Program-made: the position numbers and the translations under genes
Notes under the pieces: generated by a model
The model's database searches: none
Told to the model about the DNA's origin: nothing
The model's input: only the letters and a program-made list of their open reading frames with translations
Part shown: positions 1 to 6,581 of the stretch, piece by piece
Numbering within the stretch: the stretch's first letter is position 1
Layout of the letters: the number at the start of each line of letters is the position of its first letter
DNA from: Sandaracinaceae bacterium
GTDB taxonomy: Bacteria > Myxococcota_A > Polyangia > Polyangiales > Sandaracinaceae
Reading direction: 5' to 3'
DNA length: 12,407 nt
Assembly (NCBI GenBank): GCA_025056955.1
Contig: JANWYL010000076.1
Location: 1 to 12,407, forward strand

Positions 1-300
1 AGGTTGGGTCAGCACGCGAATGAGCACCGGGAAATTTCGGATCAGGTTGTCCTGCTCCTCGGCCATCGAATGTGAGTTGTCAACGATGAAAAGCAAGTCA
101 ACAGGGAGGTGGTCGAAGCAACCAAGAAAGGGAGCAGCATCTTCTGATGGGTTGGAAATCCCATCGGGGAGAGAAGGTTGGCCATCGGTGGCGTGATTGG
201 GAGATGCATCTGATGAGGGATTCTTGGGGGATGTTTCTCCACACCCATCCCCCAGCAACGCGGCACCAACCAGCAAGATTGCGGCGAGTCTGCCATGCAT
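1..300 (-). CDS. VWA-domain lipoprotein, N-terminal part (cut by left edge)
   Basis: The minus-strand frame starting with ATG at 300-298 stays open for exactly 100 codons to the window edge, so the C-terminus is missing. It begins MHGRLAAILLVGAALLG and reaches Cys20 in GDGC. This looks like a signal peptide with an imperfect lipobox, so outer- or inner-membrane anchoring by lipid is likely but not certain. Residues 21-60 are a Ser/Pro/Asp-rich low-complexity linker. From residue 67 the sequence VDLLFIVDNSHSM matches the first strand of a von Willebrand A domain, with a MIDAS-type metal motif at D74, S76 and S78. The following EEQDNLIRNFPVLIRVL fits the first helix. Similar VDILFVIDNSGSM lipoproteins are common in myxobacteria and other deltaproteobacteria, where their function is mostly unknown. 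The start is 39 bases after the stop of the dehydrogenase gene, which suggests co-transcription. No strong ribosome site is visible. Confidence 0.72.
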   Translation of the reverse strand, partial: MHGRLAAILLVGAALLGDGCGETSPKNPSSDASPNHATDGQPSLPDGISNPSEDAAPFLGCFDHLPVDLLFIVDNSHSMAEEQDNLIRNFPVLIRVLTQP

Positions 301-339
301 GCTCGGATTTTCTCGCGGGCACTGATTGAGGGCAAGCCC

Positions 340-1650
340 TTAAAGGGACCAATAAAGGAAGGAGCCAGGTATCGATTCGGGTGCGAAGATCGATTTGACA
401 TCGAGCAGGATGCCGTTTTCACGGAGCAGCCTTTTGAGCTCAGCTTGGCTGAGATTGCGGTACTCCTTGTGTGCAACCGCAACGATGATCGCATCCATTT
501 GGGAAATCGTTTCAATGGGAACCAGGGTGAGGCCATACTCTTTTTGCACTTCCTCTGGGTTGGCACGTGGGTCGGTAATGAGAGGGTCGATTCCGAATGC
601 ACGAAGCTCTGTGACAATGTCTGGAACGCGGCTGTTTCGGATGTCGGGAATGTTTTCCTTGAAGGTTAAACCCAAAATTGCCACCCGTGCCCTTTTGACT
701 GGGATATCTTGGGCGATGAGCAGCTTGATGAGCTTTTGGGCCACAAAGACCCCCATTCCATCGTTGATGCGTCGGCCGGCAAGGATGACCTGAGGGTGAT
801 ACCCAAGGGACTCGGCTTTTGCAGTAAGGTAGTAGGGATCGACTCCAATGCAGTGCCCGCCAACCAGGCCTGGTTCAAAGCGCAAGAAATTCCATTTTGT
901 TGAGGCGGCATCGAGAACGTCGCGGGTGCGGATGCCCATGCGGTCGAAAATCAGGGCGAGCTCATTCATGAGGGCGATGTTGAGGTCTCGCTGGGTGTTT
1001 TCGATCACCTTGGCTGCTTCGGCCACCTGAATGCTTCGGGCTCGGAAAACGCCAGCTTCCACAATTCTTCCATAGGCGCGTGCAACGCGTTCAAGCGCTT
1101 CAGCGTCTTCACCCGCAACCACCTTCACGGTGCGTTCGAGGGTGTGTTCTTTATCACCTGGGTTGATCCGTTCCGGTGAATACCCGAGTTTGAAGTCGCG
1201 CCCTCGGACCAAACCCGAGACCTCTTCAAGGATTGGGGCGCAAAATTCTTCGGTGAGGCCAGGGTAGACGGTGGACTCATAGACAACCAAGGGGCCTTCT
1301 GGCTTCCATTCCAGTTTTCGAAGGGCGCGGCCCACTGTTCGAGAGGCTGCTTCGAGAGGGCGGAGGTCTGGTTGCCGATTCGGATAGATCGGAGTGGGGA
1401 CAGTCACAACATAAAACGACAAGCCTTCCAAGTCCTTTGGGTCATGTGTGAAGTGGACTGTGGTGTTTGCGAGGGATTCGCTGCCCACCTCGTGCGTCCG
1501 ATCGTACCCTGCCTTGAGCTCAGCAATTCTTTGGGGATTGACGTCAAATCCCACGACGTGTTCATATGCGCGTCCAAAGGCGAGAGCCACTGGCAGGCCC
1601 ACATAACCCAAGCCAATCACGCCTATCGTTTCATCTTCAAAGCGGGGCAT
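340..1650 (-). CDS. tviB: TviB/WbpO-type nucleotide-sugar 6-dehydrogenase
   Basis: This 436-residue protein belongs to the UDP-glucose/GDP-mannose dehydrogenase family. These enzymes oxidise C6 of a nucleotide sugar to a uronic acid in two NAD-dependent steps. The N-terminal Rossmann motif GLGYVG uses G13, G15 and G18. The middle domain carries YESTVYPG, YSPERINPGDK and AEAAKVIENTQRDLNIALMNE. The catalytic cysteine is C267 in GGHCIGVDPYY, and the C-terminal domain has TFKENIPDIRNS. The wording of these motifs matches the Vi-antigen enzyme TviB and its WbpO/CapL relatives, so UDP-N-acetylglucosamine or UDP-N-acetylgalactosamine is the likely substrate, made for capsule, O-antigen or exopolysaccharide. 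The exact sugar cannot be read from sequence. The frame extends upstream to 1698, but I chose 1650 because GAGG lies six bases before this ATG and the Rossmann fold begins a few residues later. No glycosyltransferases are visible nearby. Confidence 0.93.
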   Translation of the reverse strand: MPRFEDETIGVIGLGYVGLPVALAFGRAYEHVVGFDVNPQRIAELKAGYDRTHEVGSESLANTTVHFTHDPKDLEGLSFYVVTVPTPIYPNRQPDLRPLEAASRTVGRALRKLEWKPEGPLVVYESTVYPGLTEEFCAPILEEVSGLVRGRDFKLGYSPERINPGDKEHTLERTVKVVAGEDAEALERVARAYGRIVEAGVFRARSIQVAEAAKVIENTQRDLNIALMNELALIFDRMGIRTRDVLDAASTKWNFLRFEPGLVGGHCIGVDPYYLTAKAESLGYHPQVILAGRRINDGMGVFVAQKLIKLLIAQDIPVKRARVAILGLTFKENIPDIRNSRVPDIVTELRAFGIDPLITDPRANPEEVQKEYGLTLVPIETISQMDAIIVAVAHKEYRNLSQAELKRLLRENGILLDVKSIFAPESIPGSFLYWSL

Positions 1651-1651
1651 A

Positions 1652-1660
1652 CCTTTCCTC
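1652..1660 (-). promoter_or_regulatory. Ribosome binding site of the tviB-like gene
   Basis: Reading the minus strand, GAGGAAAGGT directly precedes the ATG at 1650. The GAGG core is six bases from the start codon. The upstream in-frame ATGs at 1698 and 1665 lack such a site, so this decides the start. Confidence 0.65.
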
Positions 1661-1726
1661 GACATTGGCACAGTGCCTCTCGTCCGTTGCGAGATCAACT
1701 GCTCACATTCGAGTTTTGCAAAGGGC

Positions 1727-1754
1727 TTGACCTACCGGGGACGTCGTGTAGAAA
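1727..1754 (+). promoter_or_regulatory. Candidate sigma-70-type promoter for trxC
   Basis: TTGACC at 1727-1732 matches five of six bases of the -35 consensus. After a 16-base spacer, TAGAAA at 1749-1754 matches four of six bases of the -10 consensus. It lies in the 110-base divergent gap between the dehydrogenase and thioredoxin genes. The predicted transcription start falls about on the ATG at 1761, which would give a leaderless or nearly leaderless message. This agrees with the lack of a strong ribosome site there. This is a motif match only. Confidence 0.33.
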
Positions 1755-1760
1755 GCGAGC

Positions 1761-2180
1761 ATGGTTATCACCTGTCGCAGTTGTGGGACACATAACCGCG
1801 TTCCCGTAGAGCGTTTGAATCAGGGGCCAAAGTGTGGGCAATGCCACGCGCCTCTTGAACTCGACCAGCCGATCGAAGCGGCCTCAGCGGAGGAATTTGA
1901 CGAGATCGTGGGGAAAAGTCCTCTTCCTGTTCTTGTGGATTTTTGGGCACCATGGTGTGCGCCGTGCCGGATTGTGGCCCCAGAGCTCAAAAAGATCGCC
2001 AAAAGCCACGCAGGACGTTTGGTGGTGCTCAAGCTCAACGCCGATGAAGTCCCAGAAGTGGCAAATCGCTTTCACATTCAGGCCATTCCAACGTTTATTC
2101 TGTTTCGGGATGGAAAGGTGGTTTCACAGCAGAGTGGAGCGATGCCAGCGGCTCATATCGTCAAAGCCTTTGGGCTGTAG
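1761..2180 (+). CDS. trxC: Thioredoxin 2 (TrxC) with N-terminal zinc ribbon
   Basis: This 139-residue cytosolic protein-disulfide reductase has the same length as E. coli TrxC. The N-terminus holds two CxxC pairs, C5/C8 and C25/C28, which bind zinc in this family and tune the redox behaviour. The thioredoxin fold follows, with the active site W65-C66-A67-P68-C69 in the setting DFWAPWCAPCR. The conserved cis-proline is P110 in AIPT. WCAPC replaces the commoner WCGPC, a known variant. It would take electrons from thioredoxin reductase, which is not in this window. It is the first gene of a plus-strand run, 60 bases ahead of the aldehyde dehydrogenase, and divergent from the sugar dehydrogenase. 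The start is supported by the family's usual N-terminus (MxxxCxxC), since the upstream sequence shows only a weak purine stretch. Confidence 0.92.
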   Translation: MVITCRSCGTHNRVPVERLNQGPKCGQCHAPLELDQPIEAASAEEFDEIVGKSPLPVLVDFWAPWCAPCRIVAPELKKIAKSHAGRLVVLKLNADEVPEVANRFHIQAIPTFILFRDGKVVSQQSGAMPAAHIVKAFGL

Positions 2181-2240
2181 GCGGCGATCCGACTCTGTGA
2201 GAAGGCAGGCCAAGAGCGCATGCCACTTTGGGGATGAGCA

Positions 2241-3863
2241 ATGAACGAAAGCGTGCATTTTCAATCATGGTCGGTTGTGGAAGGGGGCTGGATTCGCCCT
2301 CGTTCTCCGATTGATGGGAAGGCGCTCACGCCAATTCCGGTAACACCCCCCGAGGAAGTGCGTGAGGTGGTCCGGAGGGCCAAGCTTGCTCAAGCGGGGT
2401 GGGCCAAAAGAAGCCTTGAAGAAAGGGTGAGGGCGCTTCGTCGCGGAGCGCGAGCAATCCTTGAGCGCAGAGATGAAGTCCTGGCCCTGATGCGCGAAGA
2501 AGTGGGGAAGCTTGAGGTGGATGCCCTCATGAGCGAGGTGATTGGTCCCCTCGATCAGCTCAATGCCTGGGCTCGCGTTGTGCGGCAGGGGATGAGGCGC
2601 GAGTGGGTGTCGCTTAACCCGATTGCATTTCCCAGGAAAGCCGCATACATCGACCGTGTTCCAAGGGGGGTGGTAGGGATCATCGCACCATGGAACTACC
2701 CCGTTGCCACTTTGTTCCGTTCTGTTTTTCCAGCATTGCTCACGGGAAATGCGGTGGTCTTTAAGCCAAGCGAATATGCGAGCCAGACAGAGAGATGGGT
2801 TGCTGAACGCTTGGCGGAGGGGCTCCCCCCTGATCTCCTTTTCGTGGTGATGGGTGGAAAAGAGACAGGGATTGCCCTGATCGAGTCAGGGATTGATGCG
2901 TGTGTTTTTACCGGTTCCGTGGCTTCAGGGCGAGAAGTGGCGGCGAGGTGTGCGTCACGCCTCATTCCCTGCTCTGTTGAGTTAGGGGGAAAAGATGCTG
3001 CCATAGTGCTTGAGGACTGTGATTTGGAGCGCACGATTGCTGGGGTGACCCATTGGTCGCTCCACAATGTGGGGCAGGCGTGTGGGGCCATTGAAATCGC
3101 TTATGTCGAGGAAAGAATAGCAGATGCCTTTGTTGAAGGTTTGGTCGGGGCATGGGAGAAGTTGAGGGTGGGTCCGATGCCACCAGGGGATGTCGATATT
3201 TCTCCCCTGTCTCATGCGAAGCAACTCAAGGTGGTGATGGAGCACGTTGAAGATGCGGTGGCAAAGGGTGCACGCCTTGTTTGCGGTGGTAGAAGGGTTG
3301 AAAGGGAGGGGTCTCCCATGGGGTGTTTTTACGAACCAACCATCCTTGACCACTGCCGGCCTGGAATGCGGGTTGTTGATGAGGAGACCTTTGGTCCGGT
3401 GCTGGCCGTGGTGCGGGTCAGCGGCGCTGCTCAGGCAATTGAATTCGTCAATCGCGGGCGGTATGGCTTAACTGCTTCGATTTGGACGCGGGATATCGCT
3501 CGGGCTGAGCGTTTGGCAGAACAGTTGGATGTGGGTGTGGTCACGATCAATAACCATGCACTGACAGGAGGCATCCCAGCTTTGCCGTGGAGCGGGACCA
3601 AAGACACTGGCCCTGGGGTGGCTAACGGTGTGGCTTCTCTTCATACCTTCACCCGCCCAAGATCGGTGCTCATCGATCGCAATCGAACCCCTGAGCTCTA
3701 CTGGATGCCTTACGATCGAGAGCTTTGGGAGCTTGGAAATCTCCTTGCTGATTTGCAGGTCGGTCAGCGTTTGCATGCTGCTTGGAAGTTGCCTTTGATG
3801 ATTCGATCGAGGGTGAAGAAATTGGGTGAGTTCTATAGAAGTGTGACGAGGAGGACGAAGTAA
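2241..3863 (+). CDS. NAD(P)-dependent aldehyde dehydrogenase with C-terminal extension
   Basis: This 540-residue member of the aldehyde dehydrogenase superfamily oxidises an aldehyde to a carboxylate using NAD or NADP. All key positions are present: N152 in APWNYP, K175 in VFKPSEY, the FTGSVASG cofactor loop, the general base E247 in ELGGKD, the catalytic C281 in VGQACG and E382 in EETFGPV. The core ends around residue 475. About 60 further residues follow, beginning PELYWMPYDRELWELG and ending in a basic tail. I recall a similar tail in deltaproteobacterial members, but its role is unknown to me. The substrate cannot be assigned. The ATG at 2241 is preceded by GGGGA about nine bases upstream. 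The gene sits 60 bases after trxC and 104 bases before the FAD enzyme, all on one strand, so joint transcription is plausible. One inference is that it removes an aldehyde linked to the neighbouring flavoenzyme's chemistry or to oxidative stress. Confidence 0.93.
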   Translation: MNESVHFQSWSVVEGGWIRPRSPIDGKALTPIPVTPPEEVREVVRRAKLAQAGWAKRSLEERVRALRRGARAILERRDEVLALMREEVGKLEVDALMSEVIGPLDQLNAWARVVRQGMRREWVSLNPIAFPRKAAYIDRVPRGVVGIIAPWNYPVATLFRSVFPALLTGNAVVFKPSEYASQTERWVAERLAEGLPPDLLFVVMGGKETGIALIESGIDACVFTGSVASGREVAARCASRLIPCSVELGGKDAAIVLEDCDLERTIAGVTHWSLHNVGQACGAIEIAYVEERIADAFVEGLVGAWEKLRVGPMPPGDVDISPLSHAKQLKVVMEHVEDAVAKGARLVCGGRRVEREGSPMGCFYEPTILDHCRPGMRVVDEETFGPVLAVVRVSGAAQAIEFVNRGRYGLTASIWTRDIARAERLAEQLDVGVVTINNHALTGGIPALPWSGTKDTGPGVANGVASLHTFTRPRSVLIDRNRTPELYWMPYDRELWELGNLLADLQVGQRLHAAWKLPLMIRSRVKKLGEFYRSVTRRTK

Positions 3864-3957
3864 GCCTGGGGCCTCCAATCAAAAAACTGGGTCATCTGTC
3901 ACCAAGATGGGTGGTGGCTTGCCAAATCATTGGATAAAAGGGAGTGCCATAAAGGGT

Positions 3958-3962
3958 GGAGG
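3958..3962 (+). promoter_or_regulatory. Strong ribosome binding site deciding the start of the FAD enzyme
   Basis: GGAGG at 3958-3962 lies five bases before the GTG at 3968. The frame could also start at the GTG at 3956, but that codon lies just before this site and has no comparable site of its own. The later GTG is therefore preferred. Confidence 0.65.
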
Positions 3963-3967
3963 TTAAG

Positions 3968-5233
3968 GTGAGCGCCAATCTGCACGATGTGATTGTGGTT
4001 GGAGGTGGCCCTGCTGGTGCAACCGTGGCAGCCCTTTTGGCCAAAAGCGGTGCCGATGTGCTCCTTCTTGAGCGCGAGTGTTTCCCTCGCTTTCACATCG
4101 GTGAGTCGCTTCTTCCCTGTGATTTGCCTATTTTTGAACGCCTTGGACTCAAGCCTCTAGAGGCAGGCTTTCTGTACAAAGCAGGGGCTGAATTCATGGA
4201 CGAGGCGATCGGAGGGCGAGCGGTCTACGAGTTTGCTTTTGCCCTGCCAGGTACACCGGACCATGCCTATCAGGTCGAAAGGGCTCTTTTTGATGCATGG
4301 CTTCTTGAAAGGAGCCGTGCGCTTGGAGCCAAGGTGCACCAAGGAGAAAGGGTGGTGGAGGTCGAAATCCCTGAAGAATCGGGAAAGGATCGGGTGGTGG
4401 TCCGTGCGCTGCGTGATGGGAAAGGGGCAAATGGAAAGCCTTTGTCAAACGAGTATCACGCGCGCTACTTGATCGATGCCACAGGGCAAGACGCCTTACT
4501 CGGTCGCCTGATGCGCACAACGGTGGTGATTGATGAGTTTGGACTTGGCGCCGCTTTCACCCATTGGGTGGATCTCAGCCCAGAGGTGGATGAGGAGCTC
4601 TGCGTCACTGCAAAGGGGGTCATCAAGGTGCTGTGTGTGGACGATGGATGGTGCTGGGCGATCCCCTTGGGAAAGAGAAAAATCTCAATCGGGTTGGTGA
4701 GTCGGAAGCGTGGCATCGACGGGAGCTGGTTGATGCGTACGATCGAGGCTTCACCTTTTCTCAGGCGGGTGACTCACGGTGCCAAGATGGTGCGTGCACC
4801 TCGGTTGCTCGTGAGTTGGAGTTTTTATAACCGCCGGCAAAATGGGAAGAGGTGGCTTTGCATCGGAGATGCAGCCTGCTTCATTGACCCAGTTTTTTCA
4901 ACAGGCGTTTCGCTGGGTATGGTGAGTGCTGCCCACGCAGCAGATGTGTTGGTTGATGCCCTAAAACATGGAAAAGAGGGCGATCCAGATTTGATGAATG
5001 GGCACGTCGAATACATGCACCATGCGTATAACACCTACGCAACACTTGTTTACAACTGGTACCACACCTCCCTTCTTCACTCGATGTTTTTTTGCAATAC
5101 CCCTCCCGAAAACCTAAAGAGGGGGTTGACTTCGCTGCTGGCAGGAGATGTCTGGAGGAATGACAATGAATTTCAAAAGATACTCATGGAGAGCAAGAAA
5201 AGGAGATTTGTTTTTGAGCAAGGAAGAGCGTAA
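3968..5233 (+). CDS. FAD-dependent oxidoreductase with flavin-dependent halogenase signatures
   Basis: This 421-residue flavoprotein is read from GTG at 3968. The FAD-binding Rossmann motif is GGGPAGAT (G12, G14, G17), with E35 at the end of the second strand, where the ribose is bound. HIGESLLP (residues 43-50) and F68-x-x-K71-x-G73 follow. The motif WxWxIP is present as WCWAIP at residues 228-233, and FxxPxxSxG as F305, P308, S311 and G313 within GDAACFIDPVFSTG. These last two are signatures of the flavin-dependent halogenase branch, and K71 sits where I expect the conserved halogenase lysine. Related enzymes of the geranylgeranyl-reductase and PHBH type share the FAD motif but usually lack WxWxIP. 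The substrate is unknown, and many such genes are labelled tryptophan halogenase without proof. No flavin reductase, carrier protein or biosynthetic cluster is nearby, which tempers a halogenase call. The gene is last in the plus-strand run and convergent with the next gene. Confidence 0.82.
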   Translation: MSANLHDVIVVGGGPAGATVAALLAKSGADVLLLERECFPRFHIGESLLPCDLPIFERLGLKPLEAGFLYKAGAEFMDEAIGGRAVYEFAFALPGTPDHAYQVERALFDAWLLERSRALGAKVHQGERVVEVEIPEESGKDRVVVRALRDGKGANGKPLSNEYHARYLIDATGQDALLGRLMRTTVVIDEFGLGAAFTHWVDLSPEVDEELCVTAKGVIKVLCVDDGWCWAIPLGKRKISIGLVSRKRGIDGSWLMRTIEASPFLRRVTHGAKMVRAPRLLVSWSFYNRRQNGKRWLCIGDAACFIDPVFSTGVSLGMVSAAHAADVLVDALKHGKEGDPDLMNGHVEYMHHAYNTYATLVYNWYHTSLLHSMFFCNTPPENLKRGLTSLLAGDVWRNDNEFQKILMESKKRRFVFEQGRA

Positions 5234-5289
5234 GGTGTCGTGATTGTGGGTGCACGATGTGTTGAGAAGCCCAAAAGATAAGGGTGGAC

Positions 5290-6417
5290 TCAGAGGTTTG
5301 GGGAGGGTTGTGCTTGAAAGATGGATTTGATTTCTTCAACATCTTCGAGATCAAAAAAGATGGGGGGAACGGCGTCGGGGGAAGGGAGGCGCCCCCTCAT
5401 AACGCCGCTATCACCCAGGGCTCGCCCTTCGGGACCGTCAAGGAGAAAGAGGAGGTGTGTGCTCCCCCAAAACCCCTTGATCTCAGCGAGATCCACAATG
5501 CGAGAGCGATCGAGCGATAACTCCGTAAGGCCTCGCCGGATCAACACCCTTCTGTCGGTCACAAGGTATTCGGTATCCCGGCTTTGGCGAGAGGCACGAA
5601 AAAAGCCCCACCACATGAGGCCTGCACCAATGGTGAGCATGAAGGTGAAAGTGGTAAAGCAAGCGCCAAAGAAGAACCACCAAGTTGACGAGCCAACGGG
5701 GAGCCCAACTTCCTCTAGCTTTCGCAGCGCACCAAAGGAAACCGAGGCATATCGAATAGCGATTCCGCACAAAACAAGCCCAAGCAAAGCGGTGAGCCAA
5801 TTCCTCCACCCAATTTGCAACCCTCTCGGTGCACCACCCCAAAGAATGCGTTCGTCTTTGTCGAGCGCTTCGACAAGGCTTCTTGCACCGTCTCCGTTTT
5901 GTGATGGTTGGACACCGCGGGAGAGGGCAAGCACAACATGGGGAGATTCGATGTGGTGGAAGGTGATCCGCTCTTGCCGCATGAGGGGGCCAAATGGAAC
6001 TGCTCGCACAAATTCGATGGTTCCGACATTTGGTAAGGAGTGGTGCCACCGGAGCCTCGTGAAGCTCAACCCTTTTCGGTCCATCGCACGCACCCTGGTT
6101 CCGAGGGACCAGATGATGCGCCGGTTGGTAAGGGTGAAGCGGCATTGGTCCAAGGTGTATCGGGGTACCAACTCAGACGAGACACCTACGATTCCGGCAT
6201 AAACGGCGATTGCAAGGACAGATGAAGCACCTGGGAGTTTGGCTTCATGAAGAAGGATGGCAAAAAGAGAGGAAGAGAGGGCGATTGCCAACGATGACCA
6301 CCGGAGGACGACAAAAAGCAGTGGCCTCCCTGCGTGGGGAAGAGGCTGGCCTGCCCATATGACACGCTCCCCTGGGAGAAGGTGCTCAAAAAGAGGGCTT
6401 GCCTCACGAGATGACAC
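5290..6417 (-). CDS. Membrane protein with two tandem bacterial PH-like (DUF304/bPH2-type) units
   Basis: This 375-residue protein contains the same layout twice. Unit one has LLPGERVIWAGQP (W21), two hydrophobic segments at roughly 33-56 and 64-83, and then FTLTNRRIIW (N98, R99, R100). Unit two has DKDERILWGGAP (W193), hydrophobic segments around 208-230 and 243-272, and then YLVTDRRVLIRRG (D288, R289, R290) followed by ELSLDRSRI. The GE/DERxxWxGxP opening and the Y/F-x-x-T-x-R-R strand are typical of bacterial PH-domain membrane proteins (DUF304, YdbS/YdbT-like). Each unit would be a membrane hairpin carrying a cytoplasmic PH-like domain. Function is unknown. The start is GTG at 6417, with no good ribosome site. 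It lies 164 bases downstream of the GH57 gene on the same strand, and its 3' end faces that of the FAD enzyme. Confidence 0.77.
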   Translation of the reverse strand: MSSREASPLFEHLLPGERVIWAGQPLPHAGRPLLFVVLRWSSLAIALSSSLFAILLHEAKLPGASSVLAIAVYAGIVGVSSELVPRYTLDQCRFTLTNRRIIWSLGTRVRAMDRKGLSFTRLRWHHSLPNVGTIEFVRAVPFGPLMRQERITFHHIESPHVVLALSRGVQPSQNGDGARSLVEALDKDERILWGGAPRGLQIGWRNWLTALLGLVLCGIAIRYASVSFGALRKLEEVGLPVGSSTWWFFFGACFTTFTFMLTIGAGLMWWGFFRASRQSRDTEYLVTDRRVLIRRGLTELSLDRSRIVDLAEIKGFWGSTHLLFLLDGPEGRALGDSGVMRGRLPSPDAVPPIFFDLEDVEEIKSIFQAQPSPNL

Positions 6418-6581
6418 GATAAAATGATGATGGGTCCATTGTTTTGTTCAACAAGCCCAAGTCTTTTGCTTGAGAAAGCGCACCGGGATCTCAGGAAGAT
6501 TTGGCCAACAAATGCAGTTGGGTGCGTTCGGGGAGAACGAGTGGCAAACGGGATGTGTTGGGGGTGTGGGTATGGGCTGCG

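Noticed and set aside
42..617. Minus-strand open frame spanning the dehydrogenase end and the lipoprotein
   Set aside because: It is out of frame with both recognised proteins and has a Ser/Pro/Arg-rich composition.
5239..5258. TCGTG/CACGA pair in the convergent gap as a two-way terminator
   Set aside because: The stem is five base pairs with a ten-base loop and has no T-tract on either side.
5321..6202. Long plus-strand open frame opposite the tandem-PH gene
   Set aside because: It is Arg/Ser/Pro-rich, as expected for the complement of a real gene. The minus strand encodes a protein with coherent repeated motifs and membrane segments.
6450..6475. CAAGC/GCTTG inverted repeat between the GH57 and PH-like genes as a terminator
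   Set aside because: The stem is only five base pairs and no T-run follows on the minus strand.
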